NCBI GenBank assembly: GCA_965276635.1
Contig: CBDIBC010000005.1
Location: forward strand, 1,860,001 to 1,924,000
Origin: CBDIBC01 sp965276635
GTDB taxonomy: Bacteria > Actinomycetota > Acidimicrobiia > Acidimicrobiales > Palsa-688
Reading direction: 5' to 3'
Length of the DNA: 64,000 nt
The position numbers and the translations under genes were made by a program. Of this stretch, positions 33,429 to 42,216 are shown one piece after another. The notes under the pieces were generated by a model. It was not told the DNA's origin. It made no database searches and worked only from the letters and a program-made list of their open reading frames with translations. How positions within the stretch are numbered: position 1 is the stretch's first letter; each line of letters starts with the position of its first letter.

Positions 33429-35582
33429 ATGAGAGAGCTGCTCGATGCCGTGCTCCTCGATATCGGTGGCACGCTGGTGGTCGAGGCTGCTTCTGGCACG
33501 GCCACGTCCGAGCTGGCGGTCACGCTGCTGCCCAACGTGGCCCGGGATCTGGCCATCCTACGCAGGTCGGTGCGGGTGGCAGCTGTGACCAACACCGCCG
33601 TCATGTCGGAGCACGACGTGCGCGCCCTGCTCGCACCGGTCGGGATCAGCGACCTGCTGGAGGTACTCGTGACGTCGGCCGATGTCGGCGTGGCCAAACC
33701 CGATGCCAGGGCGCTCGTCGTGGCTCTGGAACGACTCGGTGGGGTACGTGCCGATCGTGCGCTCTATGTCGGGGACCGACCCACCGACGAGTTGGCGGCC
33801 GAGGCCGCCGGGATGGCTTTCGCTCCCGTCCACCCCGACGGTGTGCTGGCGGCAGTCGAGCAGTGGTGCCGAACCCACGACCGGGCGGCGCGCTGGGCTC
33901 GGGCCGTCCCGTTGATCGGTGACTCCACCTCCGCGGCGGAGCGGGCTGCCGATCATCGAGGATGGGCCCTCGCCGAGGATGTCAGGAGCGGGCTGTACGA
34001 CGTCATCGAGGCGCGTCGGGACATCCGGCGGTTCCGACCCGACGTGGTCGACGACGACCTGCTCCGACGGGTGCTCGGCGCCGCTCATGCCGCTCCCAGC
34101 GTGGGTCAATCACAGCCGTGGCGGCTGGTGATCGTCACCGAAGCGTCCACCCGTGCCCGGGCCGCGTGGCTCGCCGATCAGGAGCGGCTCAGCCAGGCCG
34201 CGGAGCTGACACCGGAGGCCGGGCGTCACCTTCTCGATCTCCAGCTCGAGGGCATCCGGGAGGCGCCGCTCGGTGTCGTCATCTGCTGCGACCGTCGGAC
34301 ACCGGCCGCGGGCGTGCTCGGTCGGCGCACATTTCAGGATGCCGACATCTGGTCGTGCGTGTGCGCCATCCAGAACCTGTGGTTGGCGGCCCGGGCCGAG
34401 GGTCTCGGAGTCGGTTGGGTCACGCTCTTCCGACCCGAGGATCTGTCGACGCTCCTTGGACTCCCCGATGGGGTAGTGCCGCTCGGATGGTTGTGCGTGG
34501 GCTGGCCCGATGAGCGACCGCCCGAGCCCGGCCTGCAGCGGGCCGGCTGGTCGACCCGGTTGGCACTCGACGACGTCATCGTGCGCGAACGCTGGAGCGG
34601 CGCCCACCCACCGGAACCTCCGCCGTCCAGCCTTCGCAGCCCGGACCAGTTCGCGGTCGTGTCGGCCCGGGACATGGCCGACACGCTCCTGACACCGCCC
34701 GGATCCCTCGGGCGCCTCGACCAGGCCCTCGACCGCGTCGTCGCGCTCGGAGGAGCGCTCATCGAGGGGGGCACGCTCGTGCTGGCCGCCGGCCGACACC
34801 CGGTGGACAGCCTCGGTGTGACCGCCTTCTCCCGGACGGTGACCGACGAGGTGCTTGCCGCCGCACGGGCGGGCAGCGCGATCGGAGTGGTGGCGGCCAG
34901 CTGCGCCGGGCTCGGGGTCGAGGTGCTGGACGGTGGGTCCAGCACCGGCAACCTGCGTGACACCGACGCCATGGAGCTCTCCGCTGTCCACGACCTCATC
35001 GACCGGGGCGTCGCGGCAGGACGAAGGGCGGCAGAATCCGGGATGGTGGTCCTCGGCGAGGTCGGGGTCGGCAACACCACCGTCGCTGCCGCCCTGGTCG
35101 CCGCGCTGCTCGATCGTGAGGTCGCCGACGTTGTCGGTCGCGGGGCGGGGGCCGACTTCGCGATGCTCCGACACAAACGGACCGTTGTCGCCGCCGCCCT
35201 GAAACGGGCCCGCCGGGTCCACGGCTCGGTGGGCCTCGCTGAGCCGGAGACCGTCCTAGTCAGCCTCGGCGGTCCCGAGTTCGCTCTCCTCGCCGGGGTC
35301 TGTCTCGGCGCCGCTCAGAGCGGCGCGCCGATCGTCCTCGACGGCCTGGCCACGTCCGTCGCCGCCCTTATCGCCGCCCTCATTGACCCTTCCGTCGTCT
35401 CCCATCTCGTCGCCGGGCAGCTGAGTCGTGAGGCCGCCCACGGCGCCGTGCTCGAACGGCTCGGGCTGGAGCCCCTCCTTGATCTGCGTCTGCGGGCCGG
35501 TGAGGGTGTCGGCGGCAGCTTGGCGGCGAGTCTCATGCTGGTCGGCCTCCGGCTCCGATCACGCACCGCCCGCACGTCGTGA
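33429..35582 (+). CDS. HAD hydrolase - BluB - CobT triple fusion
   Basis: 717 residues in three parts. Residues 5-160 are a HAD-type hydrolase (nucleophile Asp11 in LLDIGGTL, Lys90 in AKPDA, Asp116/Asp120 in VGDRPTDE). Residues 185-390 are BluB, the flavin-destroying 5,6-dimethylbenzimidazole synthase (EARRDIRRF, SVGQSQPWRLVIV, AIQNLWLAARAEGLGVGWV). Residues 410-712 are CobT (TPPGSLGRLDQ, LGEVGVGNTT with Glu544, catalytic-type Glu692 in RAGEGVGG), which makes alpha-ribazole phosphate. The HAD part could be the missing alpha-ribazole-phosphate phosphatase, which is an inference. Asp11+2 is Gly rather than Asp. The CobT part is shorter than single-domain enzymes. Confidence 0.88.
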   Translation: MRELLDAVLLDIGGTLVVEAASGTATSELAVTLLPNVARDLAILRRSVRVAAVTNTAVMSEHDVRALLAPVGISDLLEVLVTSADVGVAKPDARALVVALERLGGVRADRALYVGDRPTDELAAEAAGMAFAPVHPDGVLAAVEQWCRTHDRAARWARAVPLIGDSTSAAERAADHRGWALAEDVRSGLYDVIEARRDIRRFRPDVVDDDLLRRVLGAAHAAPSVGQSQPWRLVIVTEASTRARAAWLADQERLSQAAELTPEAGRHLLDLQLEGIREAPLGVVICCDRRTPAAGVLGRRTFQDADIWSCVCAIQNLWLAARAEGLGVGWVTLFRPEDLSTLLGLPDGVVPLGWLCVGWPDERPPEPGLQRAGWSTRLALDDVIVRERWSGAHPPEPPPSSLRSPDQFAVVSARDMADTLLTPPGSLGRLDQALDRVVALGGALIEGGTLVLAAGRHPVDSLGVTAFSRTVTDEVLAAARAGSAIGVVAASCAGLGVEVLDGGSSTGNLRDTDAMELSAVHDLIDRGVAAGRRAAESGMVVLGEVGVGNTTVAAALVAALLDREVADVVGRGAGADFAMLRHKRTVVAAALKRARRVHGSVGLAEPETVLVSLGGPEFALLAGVCLGAAQSGAPIVLDGLATSVAALIAALIDPSVVSHLVAGQLSREAAHGAVLERLGLEPLLDLRLRAGEGVGGSLAASLMLVGLRLRSRTARTS

Positions 35583-35588
35583 TCGAGG

Positions 35589-36022
35589 GTGGTGCTGGAC
35601 CCGACCAGCCGGCGACGGATCGAACCCGCGCCCGCCCTCGACGAGGTGCTGGCCAGGGCGATGGCAAAGGAGCGGGACCGGCGGTACACCACCGCGGGGG
35701 CCTTCGTCGCCGCCGCCACCGTGGCGCTCGCCGCTGCGCCCCCAGGCCTGGACAGTGGGGGAAACCCCGTGACCGTGCCGGGGCCGCCCTCGGCCTTGCG
35801 GTCCGAACCGGTCACGACGGTAAAGCCGGTATGGGTCCGCCGGCCCCTGAACGAACATCCGTGCCTGACCGTCACCGCCGACTCACAGTGGCGGCCCTGG
35901 CCGTGGCTGCGGTCATCGCACTGGTCGTGGTCGGTCTGGTGGCCGCCCCGCCGGCGAGCGTCACGTCCGTGTCGGTCGTGACCGGAATGGGGTCCTTCGC
36001 CAACGTCGCCCTGGGCCGATGA
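35589..36022 (+). pseudogene. Broken Ser/Thr kinase tail with a membrane segment
   Basis: The first part, in the frame of 35589, has LDEVLARAMAKERDRRYTTA, the pattern at the end of bacterial PknB-type kinase domains (LARALAKDPxxRY). No kinase body precedes it. A different frame of the same stretch then gives RLTVAALAVAAVIALVVVGL, a single transmembrane helix, ending at 36022. This looks like a remnant with a frameshift. It lies just after the B12 operon and overlaps the next gene start (ATGA). Confidence 0.4.
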
Positions 36023-36590
36023 CCGGCCGACCTCGACGACGGCGATCCTGGGCGCGACGCGCCTCGGCCATCGGCACGGCGCTGGTGCTGGTGATGGCGG
36101 CGGCCTCCCCGGCGGGGGCCAGCTCGGTGCCGACGGCGGGTCCGCCGCGAGTGGTCACCCTGCAGCCCCGGATCGTGAGCCTCCAGCCTCGGATCGCCAG
36201 CATCGCCCCCACCCAGCCCGCGCCCAACACCTTCAAGGTGGCACCGACGTCCTCTTCGCCTTCAACGTCGCCACCCTCTCCCCCGACGCCCAGGCCGTGC
36301 TCGGCGATGTCGTCACCACGCTCAAGTCATCCGGGGCCGGCACGGTGACGATCAAGGGCTACACCGACTCCATCGGCACCGATAGCTACAACCAGACGCT
36401 GTCACAGAGCCGCGCCTCGTCGGTGCAGACGTTCTTGCAGGCCAACGTGGGCAACGGTGCTCTCGCCTACCAGGCCCAGGGCTTCGGCAAGGCCGACCCG
36501 GTGGCACCCAACACCAACCCCGACGGCTCCGACAACGCGGCCGGCCGCCAGCAGAACCGCCGGGTCGTCATCACCTACGCAGCCGGATGA
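36019..36590 (+). pseudogene. OmpA-family secreted protein, frameshifted
   Basis: The first frame from 36019 gives a signal peptide (basic MTGRPRRRRSW, then ALVLVMAAASPAGAS) and a linker ending NTFKV near 36239. From 36240 the OmpA C-terminal domain continues in another frame (TDVLFAFNVATLSPDAQAVL, then IKGYTDSIGTDSYNQTLS and GKADPVAPN, ending RRVVITYAAG). One base missing in the ggtgg stretch at 36237-36241 explains the break. It may be a real lesion or a sequencing error. OmpA domains bind peptidoglycan. Confidence 0.65.
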
Positions 36591-36745
36591 GACGGCGGGG
36601 TGGCGGCGCCCGGACCTGCCGAGCCGGCGAGCGTCTGTGCCCCCGGCTCAGCCTCCTTACGATGAGTTCTCGGCCTCCGGACAGTCATGGAGACCGGAAC
36701 CTCAGGATGCCAAGCCAGGCGGAACGACACCCAAGGAGATGCCCG

Positions 36746-37339
36746 ATGGGCAAGGTGCTGACGCACATGACGACGTCGCTCGACGGCTACATCGCCGATC
36801 CCGACGACCAACCAGGCGAGCTCTTTGACTGGTACGAGGTCGGAGAGGTGCCTGTCCCCAGTGGCAACGAGACCGTCACGTTCGACGTCAACGAGGCAAG
36901 CGCAGCGATACTGGGAGATCTGACCGAGAAGGCCGGAGCCCTGGTCTCCGGCCGGCGGCTGTTCGACATCGCCAACGGTTGGAACGACTCGCACCCGGCC
37001 GGTGTGTCGGTCGTCGTCGTCACCCACCACCCGCCGGTGAACGCCGCTGAGCGATGGCCGAAGACGACGTTCGTCGACGGCGTCGAGGTGGCGATCGCCA
37101 AGGCCCGGGAGATCGCCGGCGACAAGAACGTCACGCTGGCCAGCCCGAACGTCATCACCCAGGCGCTCGAGCTCGGCTTGGTCGACGAGATCTGCGTGAG
37201 CCTGGTACCTGTCCTGTTCGGTGAGGGCATTCCGTACTTCTCCAAGCTCAATCGTGGGCACTTGCTGCTCGAGGACCCAGTTGTGGTGCAGGGTCGCCGG
37301 GCGCTGCACCTCACCTACCCGGTCCGTCGCGGAGATTGA
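36746..37339 (+). CDS. Dihydrofolate reductase family protein (RibD C-terminal type)
   Basis: A 197-residue RibD_C-type reductase. It begins KVLTHMTTSLDGYIADPDD, followed by GALVSGRRLFDIANGW, VTHHPP and a dinucleotide-binding stretch (KNVTLASPNVITQALELGLV). The end has GIPYFSKLN. The aaggaga before the ATG at 36746 sets the start. These proteins use NADPH, and many are of unknown substrate. It looks intact and sits among remnants. Confidence 0.85.
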   Translation: MGKVLTHMTTSLDGYIADPDDQPGELFDWYEVGEVPVPSGNETVTFDVNEASAAILGDLTEKAGALVSGRRLFDIANGWNDSHPAGVSVVVVTHHPPVNAAERWPKTTFVDGVEVAIAKAREIAGDKNVTLASPNVITQALELGLVDEICVSLVPVLFGEGIPYFSKLNRGHLLLEDPVVVQGRRALHLTYPVRRGD

Positions 37340-37369
37340 GTTGTCAAGGTGATCGCTGACGTCACGCCG

Positions 37370-37588
37370 TCAGGCAACGTGGATCAGCTCGTCCGTCTGT
37401 CTCGAAGCACGCGTGGCGGACACGTCGGCGTCGGCGTCGAGGATCGGCTTCCACGTGTCCTTGAGGTGGCGGGCCAGCTCGATGCCGACCGCCGACTCGG
37501 CGAGGGGCACGCTGGCGGGCATGATCAGCGGGGCCTGGTCGCTGCCTTCCCATAGGGCATGGATGACAAGGGCGAGCAGGCGCGGCAC
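37370..37588 (-). pseudogene. Possible remnant of a phage-type protein (C-terminal fragment)
   Basis: A 72-residue minus-strand frame with protein-like composition (PRLLALVIHALWEG, then SAVGIELARHLKDTWKPIL). The LALVIHAL helix pattern recalls the C-terminal part of DUF3987-type helicase/primase proteins, but the match is from memory and weak. There is no upstream body. If real, it is the tail of a decayed mobile-element gene. Confidence 0.25.
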
Positions 37589-37616
37589 GCCTTGCGCAGG
37601 ACTACACCCGAGCGAT

Positions 37617-37928
37617 TCAGAGGTCGAGGACGAGTCGTATGGCGGCCTCGACCTGTCGAAGTTCGTCGAAGGTGAGGTGGCCGCAGCTGTCTCCGAGGCG
37701 GCCAGGGTTTACCGCTGTCGTTTGCTCGGCCAGCACGCGTGTCGGTCGTCGATCGATCTCAACCTCGGGTCGAAAACTCGCCTGACGGGCCCAGGTGGAC
37801 GTCGGAGCGACCAGCCAGGTCGACAACGGGAACTGGTCGGACTGGACAACCACGGCGTAGCGGGGGCTTCGTTGCTCACGGCCCCGGGCGTCCCGAGGTG
37901 CACGCAGCCGGTAGACCTCACCACGCAC
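37617..37928 (-). CDS. MazF/PemK-type toxin
   Basis: A 103-residue PemK/MazF-like endoribonuclease. It begins RGEVYRLRAPRD, and then RYAVVVQSDQF, STWLVAPTST and the motif TTAVNPGRLGDSCGHLT follow, close to the MazF pattern (T-x3 region and G-L). The GTG at 37928 overlaps the antitoxin stop by 11 bases. An ATG at 37970 is an alternative start with a larger overlap. Such toxins cut mRNA at short sequences. The pair lies in otherwise degraded DNA. Confidence 0.8.
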   Translation of the reverse strand: MRGEVYRLRAPRDARGREQRSPRYAVVVQSDQFPLSTWLVAPTSTWARQASFRPEVEIDRRPTRVLAEQTTAVNPGRLGDSCGHLTFDELRQVEAAIRLVLDL

Positions 37929-38151
37929 GCAGGGTTTCCATGTCCCGCAGGACCTGCGCTGCTTCGGCACGATCCTGCTCGTCAGCGGCTAACGCCTCGG
38001 CCTCGGCCCGAAGCGCCACGCGGGCGCGCTGGCGAGCTGCGTCGATCAGCGCTGCTCGCACTGCGGCCGACACCGGCGTGCCGTCGCGGGTCAACATCGC
38101 CAGGGCGCGAGCCGCGTCCTCATCGGGGCGAAAGGTGATCGTGTCAGCCAT
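37918..38151 (-). CDS. Antitoxin of the MazF-type module
   Basis: A 77-residue protein, MADTITFRPDEDAARALAML then TPVSAAVRAALIDAARQR, consistent with a ribbon-helix-helix DNA-binding N-terminus and an acidic, Ala-rich toxin-binding tail. The start at 38151 was taken because the strand TITFRP begins right after it. Two TTACA boxes 11 bases apart just upstream may be the autoregulated promoter or operator. It is overlapped by the toxin gene. Confidence 0.75.
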   Translation of the reverse strand: MADTITFRPDEDAARALAMLTRDGTPVSAAVRAALIDAARQRARVALRAEAEALAADEQDRAEAAQVLRDMETLRAW

Positions 38152-39377
38152 CCGGTTACTGTAACACAACATGTAAGACAGATGGGGTCCGAGACCCGAT
38201 GGTCTTCCGCACGGGCGCGTATGTCACAGCCGACAGTCGAGATCAGGGGGGACAGTGATGGCGACCAGGCGCTGAGCCCGGAAGACGGCGCCCGCAACGG
38301 CACGGCGGTGGAACGTATCGGTCATGTCCGCAGCCCCGCCGGGCGTAAGGGCCAAGCGGATCATCGGTCTCCACGGCGCTCACGGTCACATGGTCACAGA
38401 TCGCCGCCAACGACAGGACCTCGACCACATCCGGTCTACCGCCGCACCGCCTCGTGGTCATGCGGCCAAGCAAGCCAGCCGACGCGTCGTGGCCCGCCGG
38501 AAACTCGCGGTCGTCGTATGGGGATCGGCAAGTGGCTCCTGCTGAGCGTCCATGGGTCGACCAGGCCGATCACCGGTCAGCCAGGAAGTGGTCCTCGCCG
38601 TCATCGGCGAACGCCCCATCGAGGCGCCCGTCGTCCACGCCGGCTGGCGGCCGGGCGGAGCCGCTCCACCATCCGGGTGAGCCAAGCGGACCGCAGCGCT
38701 GCAGGAAGCATTGGTGCTTCGCCTTGCCGCGAAGTTCCAGGGCTCTGCCCGTGATCTCCACGACCTGGCGTGCGAGGTGTCGCGTCCTCGGCGCCCCCGG
38801 CGAGCCACGCCGTCGAATCGGTTGTCCGTATCCGGCTCCGAGAGGGCAAGGACCTCGATCTGAACAGGGCTCACAACGCGCTGGCTCATGACGAGCCGGT
38901 TGAGATGGCGGGACTTCGCGACCATGGCTTCCGGGTGGACTGGTCGAGGGGATTGGAGTCTGCGCTGTCGCCGAGCGCGAACAGCTGGCGAAGTCGACAG
39001 GTCGGATTCGTTCATCCGTCTTGCACGACCGGCAGGCCTGGGCACCTGACGCTCTCCATCGGCCAAGCCGACATTGACCGCAAGAAACCTGAAGCTGTCG
39101 TCCCAGCCCCCGCCCGCCCGACCGGTCGGTCGGTGTGCTACACTGGACACAGCGAAGTCAGAAGAGGGGGGATGGACGGCATCGCACTGAGCGCCGTATA
39201 TCTCGGCCATCCACACGGGTCTCTACCTACGTGGGGTCATGGAACCAATATCAAGGTTGCATCTGTCACAGGTTGTGGTCGCACACCAGTACTGGTTTGT
39301 CGAGTAATAAAACAAAGTGCAGAAGATCGCTTGGTTGTACTGCGACGTTCTAAACCGGGCGCTGAACGGGGGATAAT
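38152..39377. other. 1.2 kb without an intact gene
   Basis: No frame on either strand has convincing family sequence or a ribosome site. One plus-strand stretch near 38699-38770 reads EALVLRLAAKFQGSARDLHD, which has a protein-like helical pattern and may be a remnant. The right end is A+T-richer and probably holds the promoter of the oxidoreductase operon. Confidence 0.45.
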
Positions 39378-39959
39378 GTGGAAGTCGAGATAGCAATCAT
39401 CGGCGTGGCGGGCCAAGGTATTCAACTCATGGGACAGACGTTGGCACTCGCCGCCACCGCCGAAGGCAAGCACGCCATGTTGACGAGCGACTTCGGTGGG
39501 GGAATGCGCGGCGGCCACTCTCTGGCCTTTGCTGTCGTCGGGGATGCCCCGCTTTCAGGACTGCCCGTGGTATCTCAAGTGCGCTCGGCCGTTGCCGTCA
39601 GTGCGATGGGGTGGGACATTGTCCGACCTCGACTGCTCCCCAATGCTCTGATCGTCACTAACAGCTCGCTGTTCGGCGAGGAGATCCCAAGTGACTCACC
39701 GAACGTCTACGAGATACCGGCTTCCGACATCGCAACCCAGGTGGCGTCGACGATGTCGACCGGGCTTGTACTTCTCGGTGCCTACGTGACCATTTCCTGT
39801 CTGGTCGACATCGAGTCGCTCGTGCAGGCCGCTGCTGGACTTCTGCCACCGTATCGCCAACAATTTCTCGAACAAAACTCCGCCGCACTTCGAGCGGGCG
39901 CTGAGTACGCCAAGGATATTCCAGCCGTACCTCTGCTTCGCGCAAGGGCCGACGCATGA
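39378..39959 (+). CDS. 2-oxoacid:ferredoxin oxidoreductase, gamma subunit
   Basis: A 193-residue gamma subunit. GVAGQGIQLMGQTLALAA at the N-terminus, SDFGGGMRGGHSLAFAVVG and ALIVTNSSLFGEE are the family pattern. With the delta, alpha and beta genes that follow it should form an enzyme that turns a 2-oxo acid, CoA and ferredoxin into acyl-CoA, CO2 and reduced ferredoxin. GTG start after a gggggataat stretch. It overlaps the next gene by 4 bp. The block has visibly lower G+C than the surroundings. Confidence 0.88.
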   Translation: MEVEIAIIGVAGQGIQLMGQTLALAATAEGKHAMLTSDFGGGMRGGHSLAFAVVGDAPLSGLPVVSQVRSAVAVSAMGWDIVRPRLLPNALIVTNSSLFGEEIPSDSPNVYEIPASDIATQVASTMSTGLVLLGAYVTISCLVDIESLVQAAAGLLPPYRQQFLEQNSAALRAGAEYAKDIPAVPLLRARADA

Positions 39960-40237
39960 CAACGCGTACCATCCGAGGCTCCATCGTAATAGATCTCGAA
40001 CGTTGCAAAGGTTGTGAGCTCTGCATCACCGCCTGCAAGCCTGGCGTGCTTTCCATGTCTTCTGACGTCAACGAGATGGGGTTCCAGTTCCCCCTCTTGT
40101 CGCCGGGTTGTACGGCATGCAATGCATGTCACGACGTCTGCCCAGACTTCGTGTTTGAAGTATATCATTATAACGAACCGATTACGATTGATCTTGAAGT
40201 TTCGCCAGATCAGCAATCCGACACGAACGAGGACTGA
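39956..40237 (+). CDS. 2-oxoacid:ferredoxin oxidoreductase, delta (ferredoxin-like) subunit
   Basis: 93 residues with two 4Fe-4S motifs, CKGCELCITACKPG and CTACNACHDVCPD, the usual electron-output subunit of four-part 2-oxoacid oxidoreductases. The ATG overlaps the gamma stop, and the alpha gene starts 3 bp after its end. Confidence 0.9.
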   Translation: MTTRTIRGSIVIDLERCKGCELCITACKPGVLSMSSDVNEMGFQFPLLSPGCTACNACHDVCPDFVFEVYHYNEPITIDLEVSPDQQSDTNED

Positions 40238-40240
40238 CTA

Positions 40241-41317
40241 ATGGCGCTTCAGTTGCTGGAAGGTAGTGCGGCGATAGCCGAATCCGCAGTCCTCGCTGAC
40301 TGCCGCTTCTTTGCAGGGTATCCTATGGCCCCATTCACAGAGCTCCTGGAAGAGTTCGCTCGTCAGCTCCCTGAGCACGACGGCGTCTGTATCAACGCCG
40401 AGAGCGAAATAGAGGGGATCAATATGGCCTTGGGAGCCGCAGTCGCCGGATTCCGAGCTGCGACCGGTTCTTGCGGCCAGGGAATTGCGCTCATGCAAGA
40501 AGCAGTCGCTGAGCTGGCTTTGCACGAAACACCATTAGTGATATTTAATCTGGCTCGCAACCAGCAGGACTACTTCCAAGCTACACGCGGTGGGGGTTGG
40601 GGTGACTATCGGACCATAACGCTCGCACCGAAAAACGTTGCGGAGGCCGTAGAGCACACCCAACTTCTGTTTTACCTTGCCGACAAGTACCGTACACCGG
40701 TGCTTCTTTTGGGCGACAATTTGATCTCGCAGACACGAGTAGCCGTTGAGTTAGAGAAGAGGGACTTCGGTCCGCTCCCTGCGAAGGAGTGGGCTCTCGA
40801 CGGCAGTCTCGGAGGCACCGGCCGTTCGAGACAAGTCTGGACGTGGGGTCGTGGGAAGGTTATGAGTCCCGGCCCCGGGGCTGATCAGCACTGGCGCGAC
40901 GTTGCCGCCAAGTACGAGGCCATCGGTCAGGCGGAGATGCGCCATGAGGCTGGATTTGTCGATGACGCCGATTATTTGGTGGTGGCATTCGGTACGGGAG
41001 GTCTCTTCGCTGAACACGTCGTAACTTCTTTGAGATCGGAAGGGATCAAGATCGGCTACTTCCGACCTATAACTCTTTGGCCGTTCCCAGAGGCTGCCTT
41101 GGGCGCGGCATCGGACCGAGTCAAGAAGGTCCTCGTGTTCGAACTCAACGCGGGCCAGATGATTGACGACGTCCGGTTGAGCGTCGGCGACCAGTCCAAA
41201 GTGGAGGCCATTGGCGGAATCAGCTCTCATCGGTCCGGATTGAGGCTCGGGCCGATGATGGATGCACCCGTGATTCGGGAACGGATTCTTGCTCAAATAG
41301 ATCGGAGCGACAAGTGA
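40241..41317 (+). CDS. 2-oxoacid:ferredoxin oxidoreductase, alpha subunit
   Basis: A 358-residue alpha subunit (pyrimidine-binding and domain II). The segments FAGYPMAPFTELLEEFARQL, NAESEIEGINMALGAAVAG and SCGQGIALMQEAVAELALHE are characteristic. The AFGTGGLFAEHVVTSLRSEG region is the CoA/domain II part. Which 2-oxo acid is used cannot be read. Candidates by genomic company (CoA ligase, Liv-type importer) are branched-chain or aromatic 2-oxo acids, an inference only. Confidence 0.88.
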   Translation: MALQLLEGSAAIAESAVLADCRFFAGYPMAPFTELLEEFARQLPEHDGVCINAESEIEGINMALGAAVAGFRAATGSCGQGIALMQEAVAELALHETPLVIFNLARNQQDYFQATRGGGWGDYRTITLAPKNVAEAVEHTQLLFYLADKYRTPVLLLGDNLISQTRVAVELEKRDFGPLPAKEWALDGSLGGTGRSRQVWTWGRGKVMSPGPGADQHWRDVAAKYEAIGQAEMRHEAGFVDDADYLVVAFGTGGLFAEHVVTSLRSEGIKIGYFRPITLWPFPEAALGAASDRVKKVLVFELNAGQMIDDVRLSVGDQSKVEAIGGISSHRSGLRLGPMMDAPVIRERILAQIDRSDK

Positions 41318-42111
41318 CAACATTTATCAACGCAAGCGAGGCCCCGACAGTACCGAGCAGAAGAGTCTCTGAGTTTACGTCTCCGCTGTTTCAGACCGCA
41401 GATCACTCATTTTGCGCTGGCTGCGGTGAGCCGGTGACCATGCGGCTCATCCTCGAGGTCATTGAGTCTATGAAGATCGAGGCAGAAACGATCGCAGTGA
41501 TCGGTCACGGATGTTATGGGGGCTTCGTCACCACAATTGATGTAGATGTCCTGCAGTGCCTGCACGGTCGAGCCCCTTCGTGTGCCACGGGCATAAAGCG
41601 CATGCGGCCTGAATGCTCGGTGTTTACCTTGACGGGTGACGGCGACATGGTCAACGAGGGACTCCAGGAAGTACTTCACACTGCCGCCCGCAGTGAGTCT
41701 GTTACTAGCATCCTCCTCAACAATGGGGTGTTTGGTGATACGGGCGGGCACATGACTGCGGCTACCGTCGTAGGGCAGCGCACAAAAAACACGCTGAATG
41801 GGAGGGACCCTAACTATCATGGATATCCCATTCCGATCGCCAACCTTCTGGCGCAGTTGGATGGAGTTGCCTACGTAGCTCGGGGCGCAGTTGACTCCCC
41901 TGGGAACATCGCCCATACCCGCAGGATGATCCGACGCGCCTTCGAGCTTCAGAGAAGCGACGCGGGATTCACGTTCGTAGAAGTTCTGACCATGTGCCCG
42001 ACGGGATGGTTTGTTCCAGCCAAGGACGGTCCGGGATACATGAACTCCTCGCTCGGGCAGAAGTATCCGTTGGGAGTTCTCCGGGATACTACAGATGTGG
42101 AAGGCGACTGA
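41314..42111 (+). CDS. 2-oxoacid:ferredoxin oxidoreductase, beta (TPP) subunit
   Basis: A 265-residue beta subunit. It has FCAGCGEPVTMRLILE at the start and the thiamine diphosphate motif TGDGDMVNEGLQEVLHTAAR, ending in ILLNN. It catalyses decarboxylation of the bound 2-oxo acid. The GTG overlaps the alpha stop. A TPP enzyme of this kind is usually oxygen-sensitive, pointing to low-oxygen activity or a tolerant variant. Confidence 0.9.
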   Translation: MTTFINASEAPTVPSRRVSEFTSPLFQTADHSFCAGCGEPVTMRLILEVIESMKIEAETIAVIGHGCYGGFVTTIDVDVLQCLHGRAPSCATGIKRMRPECSVFTLTGDGDMVNEGLQEVLHTAARSESVTSILLNNGVFGDTGGHMTAATVVGQRTKNTLNGRDPNYHGYPIPIANLLAQLDGVAYVARGAVDSPGNIAHTRRMIRRAFELQRSDAGFTFVEVLTMCPTGWFVPAKDGPGYMNSSLGQKYPLGVLRDTTDVEGD

Positions 42112-42153
42112 CATTAAAGCCGGGAAGAGAGTGGGCGGCCGAGCACTACGCTG

Positions 42154-42206
42154 AGGTGTAGGGGGAGGGTATCGTCGTGATGGCGAGTCAGTCTAGGTGT
42201 AGGGGG
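42154..42206 (+). repeat. aggtgtaggggg direct repeats in operon spacer
   Basis: The 12-mer aggtgtaggggg occurs at 42154-42165 and 42195-42206, 41 bp apart, in the 105-bp gap before the ligase gene. A shorter form, aggtgtagg, recurs at 43727-43735 in the next spacer. They might be regulatory or RNA-level sites of this operon. Confidence 0.5.
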
Positions 42207-42216
42207 GCCGTGTCGG

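Noticed and set aside
38458..39216. 252-codon minus-strand frame in the decayed region
   Set aside because: No family pattern or ribosome site. Composition looks like chance opening in G+C-rich DNA.
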